Assembly (NCBI GenBank): GCA_963971575.1
Contig: OZ020612.1
Coordinates: 65,656,869-65,720,868, forward strand
Reading direction: 5' to 3'
Length of the DNA stretch: 64,000 bases
Source: Liopterus haemorrhoidalis
Lineage: Eukaryota > Arthropoda > Insecta > Coleoptera > Dytiscidae
Position 1 is the first letter of the stretch; each line of letters begins with the position of its first letter. Made by a program: the position numbers and the translations under genes. Shown here piece after piece: positions 20,639-31,465 of the stretch. The notes beneath the pieces were generated by a model that saw nothing but the letters and a program-made list of their open reading frames with translations, had not been told where the DNA came from and ran no database searches.

Positions 20639-21115
20639 TAATACCCTTTTCACACTAGATCTTTAAGACGATTGAACTTAAACTTCATCGATGTTTAATA
20701 TCGGTTTGCTTTCACACTTGATGTTTAATTTGAAGAAGAAATCTCCATGTAAAGCTAGTATGTATTGCCAACATAATTTCATATCGTTTGAATTTATTCT
20801 GTCATTATTTTGTATATCGAGGTTAGGAGAAGTTTATTTTTTATATTTATTTAAATAATAACGCAAATAATCTTCTCATAACCTCGATATATAAAATGAT
20901 AACAGCTGAACATAGATAAAAGAAGAGAAGCACAAATTCAAGGAGTATTTTTTTATAATGGGAATTAAGTTGGCAATGCGGGCGAAGTTTAAGACGCAGA
21001 TCTCTGTCTTAAACATCGGTCGTGTTTAGACGAGGCCGTACGGTTTCACATTAGCGTTTAAAGATCCATTCACTTAAACATCCGATCTTAAAGATCTAGT
21101 GTGAAAAGGGTATAA
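20639..21115. mobile_element. PIF/Harbinger-like MITE, copy 2 (TAA target)
   Basis: The element is 20642-21112 (471 bp), with the same TACCCTTTTCACACTAGATC end and its inverse as copy 1, and TAA on both sides. A longer identity, ATGACGCTA, also occurs on each side. A target that already held two tandem ATGACGCTA units explains both observations. It lacks about 107 bp relative to copy 1. Confidence 0.85.
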
Positions 21116-21223
21116 TGACGCTACACTCTAAAAAAAGTAACGTTAAAAGGACTTCATGGTACACTAAAAGTTTTTTAGTGTACTTTGAAGTCCTTCGCTT
21201 TTCATGTTAATTATTTACTTTTC

Positions 21224-21590
21224 TTTTTACCGACCGCCAACATATATAAGGGAGGTATTGTGATCATACCGATTTTGACATTTCGAGATTTCGATGGATC
21301 TCCACGAATTGAGGTCCCTAAATAACGTTTTGACTATTTTTAGCATGATGTCTGTCGGTCTGTCTGTCCGTCCATCCGTCTGTCAGTCTGTCCGTCCGTC
21401 CGTCTGTCTGTCTGTGTACACTTGCATACCAAATTCGGATTTTTATGAAACTTCATATTTAAGTTTCTGTCATCAATGGCACTAGTTGATCAACTTTTGG
21501 TAAAAATCGGTTGACTAGAAATGGGACTTTACTCGTGTCGATTTTAAGATTTTTGCAAATATTTAGCAACAGAAAAATAATTCGAAAAAA
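21224..21590 (+). repeat. Family C repeat, terminal part
   Basis: It starts TTTTTACCGACCGCCAACAT, then AAGGGAGGTATTGTGATCAT, GAGATTTCGATGGATCTCCA, TTTAGCATGATGTCTGTCGG and a (TGTC)n/(CGTC) tract, then CAAATTCGGATTTTTATGAA and TTGATCAACTTTTGG. This is the best preserved stand-alone copy of the family C end, here in plus orientation. Confidence 0.8.
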
Positions 21591-21599
21591 TTTAAATGC

Positions 21600-21655
21600 A
21601 CGCGGAGCACTAAGGGCTCCGCGGAGCACAGGTTGGGAACCGCTGATATAGATGA
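21600..21655 (-). mobile_element. Solo hAT terminus
   Basis: GCTCCGCGGAGCACAGGTTG and GGAACCGCTG read, in reverse, as CAGCGGTTCCCAACCTGTGC. A similar start (CAGCGGTTCCCAACCTGTGT) is at 61442. No paired end was found nearby. Confidence 0.6.
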
Positions 21656-21689
21656 TAGATAAGAAGTAAGTATTAGTTTATAAAGATTA

Positions 21690-22760
21690 AAAAAAGGGGC
21701 AGGCTAACATTTCATCGGTTCTGAGCCTTTTTGTGGACTGTATTTTTCTAACTTTTTTTGCCGAAAATGTCGAAATTTTAGACCGTAACTCAAAACTGAC
21801 CATATATTTGTGATCTAAGGCTAAAAATATATAAGTATACCAATTTTCGAACAAATTAAAAAAAAAAAATCTTCCAAAATTTTGAAAATTTTGGTCCAAA
21901 TTTTTTTGACTCCAATTTTAGCCAAAATATAGTTTTAGGCTAATTTTGGGATGAGGATTAAGAAAAAAATATTTAAAAAATTCATGCTTTTCTAGTTTTT
22001 GAGTTAGATCTGATTTAGGTCAGTTTTTTGCCTATAATTCCAAAAATTTTGCCCAAACTTCAAAATGGACCAAATTTTCTGGATCTCTGACCAAAAATAC
22101 ATATTTGTACCAATTTTCAATAAAATTGGAGACAAAATTTTTTTACTTCAAAATCACGTTTTTTTTAAGGTCTACCCCTTACGATTTTTTCGATTTTTGG
22201 CCATTTTCAAGGATATTGGATTACTGCCCCTACAAAACCTAATAATATGTTTATTGAAGCCCAATTTTTTTCTTAGACTAAACAGTGTAGTAGTATTTTA
22301 AAATTTCAAGCCGCATATTTATATCCCTAACCATTTTTTAGTTAGCAATTTTCAAATTTATCAAAAAAATTTAAAAAAAATGAAATAACTTCAAAAAAAT
22401 TTTTTGTTTCAAAATCTGGTTACAAGTAAATAAGGACCTCAAAATTTCAAAAATTTCAACCGCAGGTCTTTATTGCATTTCGTTTTTGAGATATATCCAT
22501 GCGAAGATGAATATTTCTATAAATCACGCCATATTAAAATTTGTCATAATTTTAAAATACGCAAAACGAGTAAAGTCTCAAATTTTTTCTAGACTAAATA
22601 AACTACAAGGAATCCAAAAATTTCAACCGCTGGTCGCTATCTCTAACCGTTTTTGAGTTGTGATTTGTTTTGTTTTACAATTTTCACAAATAATGTAAAT
22701 TATGCCATTCAAAAAATTGTCATTATCTCAAAACGTTTTAAACGATTAAAGCCCAATTTT
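21690..22760. repeat. AT-rich region with degenerate internal repeats
   Basis: Phrases recur at irregular spacing: ACCAATTTTCRANNAAATT (near 21840 and 22108), and TTTCAACCGCNGGTCNYTAT then CTAACCNTTTTTGAG-like (near 22305, 22455 and 22620). No domain is recognisable in any frame. A worn array of ~150-bp units fits better than a gene. Confidence 0.5.
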
Positions 22761-22761
22761 T

Positions 22762-22860
22762 CTCTAGACCAATGGTTCCCTACCTTTTTTACTTGCGGAG
22801 CCCTTTTTTAATCAATTTCTTTCCTCTGAATCAATTTCTATGACGGAGCCCCTAGGCCTA
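22762..22860 (+). mobile_element. Solo hAT terminus
   Basis: CAATGGTTCCCTACCTTTTT followed by CTTGCGGAGCCC resembles a CAGTGGTTCCCAACC start. No matching end was found. Confidence 0.5.
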
Positions 22861-23200
22861 CCCTATGTCTTGCAAATTAATGGTGTTTAGAAGTAATGTT
22901 ACGGGGGAGGGGGTAGATTTTTTAGTTAATATAAATTCACTTTTCTCTTTCACAGCTCACATATTAATAGATAGACAGATTTCGGACACAGATATCGGCA
23001 GAGCCGTAGTAAGGAAAACTTGCGCTAGGGGCAAAGCCGTGTTTTGACGCCCTTGGCAAATAAATTTAAGTAATGAGCAAAAAAAAAAGGTCCTCATCTC
23101 CCAAAATCCAAGTGACGAGCAAAAAAAAGGTCCTCGCTTTCGCAATGGCGCCCCTTAGTAAAGCCCGTCAGCGCCTTTTTCCTTAGTGCGCCCAGGGTCC
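22861..23200. other. No gene; hAT-like end fragments
   Basis: CAGAGCCGTAGTAAGGAAAA (about 22999) looks like a hAT-type start, and the AGGTCCTC repeats with poly-A (23080-23135) look like eroded subterminal sequence. The region ends where the DD41D transposase begins. Confidence 0.4.
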
Positions 23201-23202
23201 TG

Positions 23203-24080
23203 GTACAACGCTGGATAAATCAAAATCCGGGCGACCTAGGTCATCAAGAACGGTAGAAAACGTGGAGAATGTTAATCCGTCTGTTCGTGACGACCCGAAC
23301 CTTTCAATTCGGAAGCGCGCAAGTGCTTTAAATGTGCATAGATCATCATTACATCGCATTATGCACAAAGACCTAAAGCTGCACCCCTACAAAATTCAAT
23401 TGGTGCAAGAATTAAAGCCCCAAGATGCCAGTCAGAGGCTTAATTTCGTAAATCAGGTGATTGAGCGATTTTCAACGTTTACCAACATTTTGTTTTCGGA
23501 TGAAGCTCATTTTCATCTTAATGGCCACGTAAATAAGCAGAACTGCCGCTACTGGAGTGCAAAGAATCCGAAACGCAAACATCAGAAACCCCTACATTCG
23601 CCTAAAGTGACCGTATGGGCTGCGATGTCGGCGCGAGGAATTATCGGCCCTTACTTTTTTGAAGACGAAAGGGGGCGTACAGTTACAGTGAATTCAGAGC
23701 AACTGCAAAACTTTCCTGGCTACAACCAAAGAACATGGTTCCAACAGGACGGAGCCACTTCACACACGTCCAATATGTCTCTGCCACGTGTTCGTGAAAT
23801 TTTCTCAGGCAAATTGATCTCCCGGAGAGGTGACATAAATTGGCCTCCACGCAGTCCAGATTTAACCCCTATGGACTTTTTCCTATGGGGTTATCTTAAA
23901 TCTAAAGTTTACGCCAATAAACCGACTTCACTGGCGCATTTGAAAGAAAATATCCGTCATGAAATGGCAGCCATCCCTGAGTCCACCTGCCGAGACGTCA
24001 TAAGTAATTTTACTGTTCGATTAAATGAGTGCCGAGAACGCGAGGGTCTACATTTAGACGATATTATTTTTAAGAAATAA
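23203..24080 (+). pseudogene. DD41D mariner transposase, 5'-truncated
   Basis: The frame is open from about 23203 (TLDKSKSGRPRSSRTVENV) to the stop at 24080; a GTG-initiated ORF call at 23262 is arbitrary. Domains: second HTH (SIRKRASALNVHRSSLHRIM), ILFSDEAHFHLNG with Asp 1, WFQQDGATSHTS with Asp 2, WPPRSPDLTPMDFFLWGYLK with Asp 3. There are 41 residues between Asp 2 and Asp 3, the DD41D (rosa-type) spacing. The N-terminal HTH is missing, and EQLQNFPGYNQRTW suggests a small in-frame deletion before Asp 2. All three Asp remain and there is no internal stop. Confidence 0.9.
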
Positions 24081-24189
24081 ATCCCCAAAAAGTGTATTTT
24101 AATAATTAATAAACATTTTTTCAATATACGGCTTACTTTTTTTTTAATCGATCCACTAAATATAAAATTTCTTTTGAGACACCTTGTAT
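24081..24189 (+). mobile_element. 3' UTR and right TIR of the DD41D mariner
   Basis: After the stop codon the sequence runs through AATAAACATTTTTTCAATAT to ATTTCTTTTGAGACACCTTG and TA at 24187, a typical Tc1/mariner terminus (inverse TACAAGGTGTCTCAAAAGAA). The left TIR is absent, because the copy is truncated at about 23203. Confidence 0.7.
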
Positions 24190-24940
24190 TAATTTAAAGA
24201 GCTCTGAATGGAGCTTAAATCATCATGCATTTGTTCAAAATATTAGCAGTAATAGCATATTTTTTACACTGTTGTAGTCCATTTATTCAATTTAAAATTT
24301 CTGTGTTAATCAATCTTTTTTTAAAATCAAGCTTCGGCGTTGTTTTTTGTTTCTTATATCGTTTCCCACAGCGCCTTATCAAGTTTATTAACTTCTTGTC
24401 ACCGTTAAAAGCTTGCCATAAACAAAGTTGCATATTAAGAAGCTTAGAACCTTTTATAAACTATCAAATTTTCTCATAAAATTTTCAATATCTTTTGACA
24501 GATGTGTCAAAACTGTTAAAAGCTATACACAAGGTTGAAATCTTCGTCTCTTTGCTACAACTTTCAAACCTTTTTATCGAGAACAAAACAATAAACTGTA
24601 AATGGATATGTTACCTAAAGGGCTTCCCAAACTGTGGGATACGAAAAAATTATTACAGAAAAAGTTTTAAGAGTGGAAAAACTTTATCGGCTAAAAATAT
24701 ATTTTTCTATAACTAATATTCCAGTAGTTTTTGTTTTTTTGTTTTGAAATGAGGCACTTTTAGACACTAGTGCTTCTGTAGCGAGCCTTTGATAAGTTTA
24801 TTTACAACGTATCATTTATTATCAACTAGGTAGCAATGTAGCGAGCCTGTGATATAATATGAAGTCTAATCTCAAACTGAAATGAGATTTCCGACTAAAG
24901 TAGTTCGGGTACTAGGCGTGAGTGTTATCCAGGGTTCATC
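24190..24940. other. No recognised gene
   Basis: Two plus-strand ORFs of 73-84 codons have no recognisable domain. A 30-bp phrase GTAGCGAGCCTKTGAT occurs twice (24778, 24838), suggesting a small local duplication. Confidence 0.4.
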
Positions 24941-25958
24941 ATTACGATTAGAGATGGGAATTTCGGCTCAGTTTGCGGAACCGGATCAGTGGAGGTCGTT
25001 CAGTTTGTAGAGCCGGTTCATTGATCCGGCTCAGTGATCCGGTTAAGTAAACATGTCTCCGAAACACAGGACGGTCGTTAGTTCGTAGGTAGAAAGTCGC
25101 TTAGAGCCGGTTCTTGCAATATATAAACTGTAAATATGATCCCGAGACACAGGTCGGTCGGTTGTTCGGTCGTAGGTAGAACGTCGTTTACACCCGGCTC
25201 TTGCTTAGAGCAGATTCTTGCAATATATGAACTGTAAACATGATCCCGAGACGCAGGTCGGTCGGTCATTCGGTCGTAGGTAGAATGTCGCTTAGAACCG
25301 ACTCTTGCTCAGAGCCGGTTCTTGTAAACATGATCCCGAGACACAGGTCGGTCGGTCGTTCGGTAGAACGTCGCTTAGAGCTTAGAGGTAGAACGTCGCT
25401 TAGAGCCGACTCTTGCTTAGCGCCGGTTCTTTTAAACATGATCCCGAGACACAGGTCAGTCAGTTGCCGGTCGTAGGTAGAACGTCGCTTAGCCCCGACT
25501 CTTATCTAACATTTTTGAAACAAGCAATTCACTTTATGTAGCTACTGTATTTTAAACCAGATGTGTTAAGTTTATGGCGATGTTTATTGCCCTTATAAAT
25601 CGGACATCTGGGATTTGGGCAATATTTTTAATATTTTTATATAGTATGGTTGTAAGAAAATACAGACTAACCCTATTAGTTTCAAATAAAGTGCCCTACA
25701 AATTGATGACAAAATACACTTTATGATAATACATTACAAGCCAAGTTCTCGCGAAGTTCAACATGACATCGATCCAGATCCGGATCACTCCGGTCACTGT
25801 TCACAATCGCCCGACCAATCGTATCCTTGAAACTTGAAACTATACAGTAAGCCGTGAGCCGGCTCATTTCAATTTGGTGAACCGTGTCACTTCGGTCAGT
25901 GTACTGAGCCGGCTCAGTGAGCCGGTTCGTTCATGAACGACCCATCTCTAATTACGAT
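24941..25958. mobile_element. hAT-type element with perfect 8-bp duplication
   Basis: The element is 24949-25950 (1002 bp). It begins TAGAGATGGGAATTTCGGCT and ends GAACGACCCATCTCTA, with ATTACGAT exact on both sides. The ends are rich in GAGCCGG and GATCCGG. There is no transposase. The centre carries a minisatellite. Confidence 0.9.
25048..25500. repeat. ~85-110-bp minisatellite inside the hAT element
   Basis: The phrase CATGATCCCGAGACACAGGT and a following run of CGGTCGGT recur at about 25051, 25136, 25237, 25327 and 25436, each followed by GTAGGTAGAACGTCGCTTAG and GCCGACTCTTGC. Spacing varies (85-109 bp) because the CGGT run and the GAGCCGGTTCTTG block change length. Confidence 0.85.
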
Positions 25959-28138
25959 ATGTGAATTAAATGATATATATTACTAACCGACTGATCAGGC
26001 ATAGTAATTAGTCTGAATCTTAGCTGTTCACTAACGTTTGTAAGGTGAAGGTTTACACACGTTATGTAAGACGGTATAAAATTAATGAATCTGATTTATT
26101 ATAATATTCTATTTACAAGAGTAAGTTTGAAGGATTAAAATATAGGTAAAAATAATGACAAAGATTAAAACAAATAGAATTGGTTAGACCACCAGAATGC
26201 CGACACAGTGCCTCTAAGAATTCAATAACTTGGATATTTACTTAACCGGACCGAATACTTTCTATCCTCATCTTCAGAGAGACGGGTGTTTTTATAAGGA
26301 ATTGCTAGGCATTTCCAGGAAGAAGGGTAACATAACTTTGATGAAAAGTCTCCTTGAACAATAAACTTTTAAAAAATATTTTTAAAGTTACATGTTGTAA
26401 ACCTAAGGTTTCTAATTCTATTTTATTATCCGATTTCTCACAAATGTTGACTATAAAGTGCCCTTTAAAATCCCTAAAAAATGCATTTCAAAGCGACGGG
26501 TGGTTTGTGAAAGTTTGTCATAGGTAAATAATTTGTCCGAGCGGACTAACCGAAGTGGGCTTTTAATAAACAAAATAATCAAAAGCTTCAATCTAACAGT
26601 AAAAGTTACAAGATAATCTAGTTCCGCTTAAAGCAAGGAAACCGATTGTACTTATTGTGGTGCAATTGTCGAAAAAAATATTATGTTTACACTATGTTTA
26701 CAAATCAAAGATCGAAATCTTCACTAATTGGGTGGATCTATGTAAAAATTTAATTTTAATGAGTTAGATTATTTGCATTCATCTCATTTTAATTTTACTC
26801 ATTACTGTAGTTATTATTTTTATTTAGTTTTATTTAAAATTTTTAAGGGTGTAAAAGATGTCAAAATTATTTTTTTCTATTTTGCATAAATAAGAGAGTC
26901 ATTATGAAACTGAATTGAGTGTTATAATGAGTTTCGTTATGGCACTAAACATTTTATTTCATAAAATTTATAAAATTTGTACAAGAACGTGTAAATTTTA
27001 CAGAACATAATTGATAGCTCCCCTGATAACCACAAACCAAACAAACTAGTAGGCATTACATTCACATACCAAATTATTTAATCAGGTATGTTGTTTGATT
27101 ATATAATATAAATTTATTATTGTAAAAGGAATGAAAAAGAAATGAATAAAAGAAAAACGTTTTTATTTTATTTTATGAGCTGTGATATCGTTATTTATAA
27201 TATGTTTTACTGTGTTAATTTTCTAGTTATTAGTTTAATGTTTAATATCAGAACAGACTCATAGCTTTTACTTTTCCTTGAAGAAGGTTTTTCCGAAGAT
27301 CTTTCCTTTGTCCGGTCTAATTTTTTACAATTTAATAACAATAAACTTATATTTATTGAAAGCTGAAATGTCAGAACAACTATGGTCTATTTCAAATTTA
27401 AAAAAAGTAGATTGCGCTGCGAACCGATTACGATTTACACTGGATAAATACAGTATAGCGGAAAATTTAAAATAAGTTACAACTAGGGCATGGGCGTAGT
27501 AACTGGGTTAGCAAGTGATTTTTGTTTAAATTTAAAAAAGGTTAATAAGATATTTAAATAAACAAGGCAGATAATACACTTACGTTATTTATACGATATA
27601 AATTCAGTTTAATGGGAAATTTGAAAAAGTTAACAAAATATTAATTTTAAAAATTATGTACTATATATAAAAATAGAAATTTGGCTAAAAGAATTTAAAT
27701 AAAACAATAAAACAAACAATATATCTTCAGAGCTAAAGTTTCTTATTTAAATAATTATTGTAAATAAAAATTAAAAATATATGAATATATGAAGGTCTAA
27801 AAATTATATCAATAACTTTTTCTTTGGGCACAATTAGCTGGGCTGTCTTTTGGCCTCACATCAGTCCTCTCTCTTGATCTGTTAATTGTCAAGTGTCAAA
27901 AAATATTTATATGTCAGATAACCTAAAAAATATATTACTGCGTAAAAACAAATTACATGGAGAATTTTCTCCATAAAATCTACGCCAAGAATATAAGTAA
28001 AAGTCTAAATATGTTAATAATAACAAAATATATGAAAAAAATTAAATAATATATATTTCCAATGTACGACACTGAACATCTATCAACTTGGACTAAAAAC
28101 AATATTTTAACAGTGTAATAGGGCTGACGATCTAAACC
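25959..28138. other. Long AT-rich stretch without a recognised gene
   Basis: No domain or splice pair was found. A decayed partial copy of the AGTCTGTTCC MITE (AATAATCAAAAGCTTCAATC, then CTAGTTCCGCTTAAAGCAAG) lies at about 26560-26655. The two long plus-strand ORF-like tracts around 27300 have no recognisable content. Confidence 0.4.
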
Positions 28139-28587
28139 AGGCCCGTGCAACCTGCGGCCCTCCAGCTTTACTTTTGCGGCCCACGGAGCGAAATTGAATA
28201 TTTAAAAAAAAATTAAAGCAAATTGAGATTAAAAATGTGTATTTCAAATATATTTCTAGTAAAAAAAATATAAGTATAAATTTCCTTGTAAAATTCCATT
28301 CACAACTATTTCAAGTATAAAATTATATATTTTGTGCAATATTTACGCAATAATTTGTGTGGTTTTCTAAATGATAATTTTTTTTTTTTCTGCATAAGCG
28401 GTTAATATTAATAAACTTGTGCAATGTATATTTATTCAATCTTGTACAATTATTTATATGTCCTTATTATTCTTTAATTTACATTTCAAATCAGTTGTTT
28501 ATTGGTAGCGTAAAATTTAAAATATTGGAGCTACCCGGTATTTTGGACCGAGCCCTTAAATTAAAATGTTGAGAAATTCTGACTTAC
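28139..28587. other. hAT-like terminus and intron sequence 3' of the GPCR exon
   Basis: CCAGGCCCGTGCAACCTGCG and GCCC at 28137-28160 is a hAT-type start without a found partner. 28587 downward begins the next GPCR intron, with donor GTAAGTC read on the minus strand (28587-28581). Confidence 0.5.
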
Positions 28588-28668
28588 CCCATCCAATTGT
28601 AGCATAAACTCGTAGTTTTATATTTTCTCCGGTGAACGTTGCGACGACCAGCATGTACAGATAGAGAC
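28588..28668 (-). CDS. Class B1 GPCR, exon encoding end of TM3 to start of TM4
   Basis: An 81-nt exon of a host gene, too short for an ORF scan. Read on the minus strand it follows a good acceptor (TTTTTCTTTGCAG) and ends at a strong donor (GGG|GTAAGTC). It encodes (G)[18 protein letters not shown], then RVYATIGW(G), the family's EGxYLxxLxVxTF and IGWG landmarks of secretin-type receptors, which bind peptide hormones and signal mainly through Gs. Its first two bases complete the Gly codon begun by the exon at 61214-61304. Homology is closest in style to CRF/diuretic-hormone-type receptors, but the subtype cannot be fixed. The next exon (TM4 onward) was not found in the window. Confidence 0.85.
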
Positions 28669-29088
28669 CTGCAAAGAAAAATGTTCCTTCAGTAGATCTA
28701 CTTACTACCGTCCTCATCATTCTCTGCTTTACTGCCTTTATATAAACATTTGTTCACAGTATGAGACATTTTTATTTTACATATCTGCAATAGATGGCGC
28801 TCATATAAAATTTGACAAAACATATCTATTTCAAAAAAGCAACAGAGATGACAATAAAAAAGTGGTAATTTTATTCAAAATAAAGATAAAAAAAATAATA
28901 AATATATTAATTTAAATGAAATGGAAAGTCAAACAGAATAAATTATGATATTTTTACTATCTAAGTATTAAGATAAGCCAGAAAATCTCTTTCAATAAAA
29001 AATAAAACCGAATTCAAGCTGCTAATATTACGCTTTCGATTCGCGGTACTTTCTAAAAACACCAAGATAAGGCTTTACCAAAATATAG
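28669..29088. other. Intron sequence without recognised elements
   Basis: AT-rich; includes CAATAGATGGCGCT at about 28787, a phrase that also occurs near 31643. No coding signal. Confidence 0.4.
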
Positions 29089-29556
29089 TACAGTAATACC
29101 CCGCTACTCGACGTTAATTCGTTCTGAAAAAGCGTCGAGTAGCGATTACGTCGAGTGGTAAGTCGAATTTCTCCATAAGAAATAAAGGGAATCATATGTA
29201 CATATATACATATATACATATACATATAAGGATATACATATATGTATATGTTTTCCTTTTAGCTATCTTTGCATTTCTATCTTTTGGACCCATAATTATA
29301 AATATAAATCACTTATTTTAGCAAAAAACAAAAAGTTCATAGCTGCACTAAATCTGAGTTGTTGTCGTCAAGATATCTTGGCGCGAACTGCTGGCCATGT
29401 GTTCATTTTGTTTTGTTTACCAAAATATGTATCATGTGATCGGTACTCGATCACGCATCGGATAGCGATGCTTCCGTCGACTCTCACTCTCGACACTTAC
29501 GTCGAGTGGCGAAAATGTCGAGCTAAGAGGCAGTCGAGTAACGGGGTATTACTGTA
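29089..29556. mobile_element. pogo/Tigger-like MITE (TA target)
   Basis: The element is 29091-29554 (464 bp). It starts CAGTAATACCCCGCTACTCG and ends CGAGTAACGGGGTATTACTG, flanked by TA on both sides. The CAGTARTACC terminus and the TCGA/ACGTCGAGT subterminal repeats are characteristic of pogo/Tigger-type MITEs. The ORFs reported inside it are by-products. Another end of this type is at about 52430-52498. Confidence 0.85.
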
Positions 29557-29761
29557 CCCATTTTTCTTTTTAAATTTAGATAATTGATAAGAGGCAGATA
29601 ACTCATCAAAGTAGCTGTATCCAGATACCAGATAATATTATGACGCATTATCTAGTTAAAAAAACAGATAACGAATCGAAGTGAAGAGACCAAGAAAAAG
29701 AAGATAATGAATCAAAGTTAAAACCAAATAAGAAAAAAATTGTATGTTATCTTTTATTTAA

Positions 29762-30330
29762 AACTAGCTGCTTTACCCGGCATTGCACGGGTAATTGTTT
29801 AGACTTGATATGTTGTCATTGTTTAGGGCTGAAGACAAAGCACGTAAACAGGAACTGGTCATCAGATCCTCCCCCGAAACAAACAATTTCGGTGTTGTAC
29901 GAAGGTGCACGGTGTTAAAACAGCCATCAAATAAAATATTCAAAGGAAATTCCTGTCTTCTCGCTGTATTTTTTAAAACTATTAGACACACTAATATAAC
30001 TAAAATCATCAAAAAAAACTTTTTATAATATCTATTCCACAGGGTATATTTTCAAAATTTGGTCGAGATCGGTCAAATGTCTAAGGTTTCTTGGTTATAC
30101 CCACGAAATCCTAGATTATTCTATGCGCCATTACTGCTGCAGGGTCCTAAAGAATATTTGTGCAAAATTTAATTCAGTTCGTCAAAGGGTGTAGGATTGT
30201 CTAGGATTCCTTGGTTATACCTACGAAACCCTACATACATCTATTCCCTATTACTTCTGCAGGGTCCTAAAGAGTACCTGTGCAAAAATTGGTCCAGATC
30301 GGTCAACGGGTTACATGATACAACGATTAT
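29762..30330 (+). repeat. Repeat with ACTAGCTGCTTTACCCGGC start and satellite-like units
   Basis: It starts ACTAGCTGCTTTACCCGGCA, TTGCACGGGTAA, a start seen in many invertebrate interspersed repeats. The right part (30060-30330) holds two and a half ~135-bp units with GGTTATACCTACGAAACCCT, CTGCAGGGTCCTAAAGAGTA, CTGTGCAAAA and GATCGGTCAA. These line up block for block with the 120-bp satellite at 7480-8765. Class undetermined; the 29.8-30.0 kb ORFs on both strands have no domain. Confidence 0.6.
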
Positions 30331-30379
30331 ATTGATAGACAAAAAAAGTTTTTCTTAATTTTTCATTTTATTTTGGTAA

Positions 30380-30743
30380 GAACCGATGAAAATGTCGACA
30401 GAATCCGGGATCTTGTGCGTTCAGATCGTCGGTTGACAGTCAGAATAATCGAGGAGGAGTTAAAATTGACTCACACTACCGTTCATTAGATTTTGACCAA
30501 TTAATTGGGGAATTGAATGCACCTTGTTACATAGAAATTTCAATAAACGAGTTTTTGGCCAGTAAAAACATTCCTGTGGCTTCTCAGCCTCCTTATTCGC
30601 CTGACTTGAGACCTTGAGACTTTTTCCTTTTCCCAAGATTGAAAAATCACCTCAAGGGACGTCATTTTGGGACATTCAAAAACATTCAAACGTCCGAAAC
30701 CTGAAATCTATTCCAGTATCCGAGTTACAGCACTGCTATGAGG
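30380..30743 (+). pseudogene. mariner transposase, internally deleted; left part
   Basis: The plus strand reads RTDENVDRIRDLVRSDRRLT, VRIIEEELKLTHTTVH (second HTH, normally followed by QILTEELG), then jumps to a piece around Asp 2 (NAPCYIEISINEFLASKNIP) and QPPYSPDLRP, stop, DFFLFPRLKNHLKGRHFGT. The block between the HTH and Asp 2, including Asp 1, is missing. A hAT element interrupts it at 30744 and the frame resumes at 31872. The same subtype occurs at 61594-62125, where the site is uninterrupted. Confidence 0.85.
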
Positions 30744-31005
30744 TAGGGTTGTAAATCGAAGGCAAAACATCGATGTATCGGAAACATCGATGTATCGGAA
30801 ACATCGATGTTTTATTAATATTAAAAAAGCTATTTATTTATGTTATATAGGTTTTATTTAATAATGTAAAGATAAAATACGAAAAAAGTAACATATAATA
30901 CACAAAAAGCATTTATTAGATTTTGAAATAAAAATATTCCTTTTTAATAGTAATTAATTTGACATTAACATTATTATACCCAATATAATAATCCTAATTT
31001 GTACC

Positions 31006-31184
31006 TACAGTCTATTCCAAACGATTAGGCGGAACTAATTTTCATTTTTGTAATTTGTCATTAGATATTTTTTTATATATTGAAGTTTACTTTTCCTTAA
31101 CAAAATGATCAAAAGCTTCAATCAATCGGTACAAATAACTATAATTGAAAATCTAGTTCCACCTAAACCAAAGGAACAGACCTT
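31006..31184. mobile_element. AGTCTGTTCC MITE, copy 1
   Basis: It starts CAGTCTATTCCAAACGATTA, then GGCGGAACTA, and ends CTAGTTCCACCTAAACCAAA, then GGAACAGACC: an inverted repeat of ~28 bp. Length ~175 bp, TA to the left. The centre has AAAATGATCAAAAGCTTCAA, shared by all copies. Confidence 0.75.
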
Positions 31185-31324
31185 ACTATTTTTACATATC
31201 TAAAATGAAATATTGGATTTTATTACAATACTAATATAGTAATCTTAATGTTAATTTTATATTATTTAACATAAAAATAACACTGTCATACACAATTATT
31301 TTCATACTTTTTTAAGTTGAAATA

Positions 31325-31465
31325 AAGTCTGTTCCTTTGGTTTAGGCGGAACTAGATTTTCAATTATAGTTACTTTTACCGATTAATTGAAGCTTTTGAT
31401 CATTTTGGTCAGGAAAAGCCAACTTCAATATATAAAAAATAGGTAATGACAACTTACAAAAATCC
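31325..31465. mobile_element. AGTCTGTTCC MITE, copy 2 (truncated)
   Basis: It starts AAAGTCTGTTCCTTTGGTTT, then AGGCGGAACTAG, and runs to TGACAACTTACAAAAATCCA, where the second terminal repeat is lost. Confidence 0.7.
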
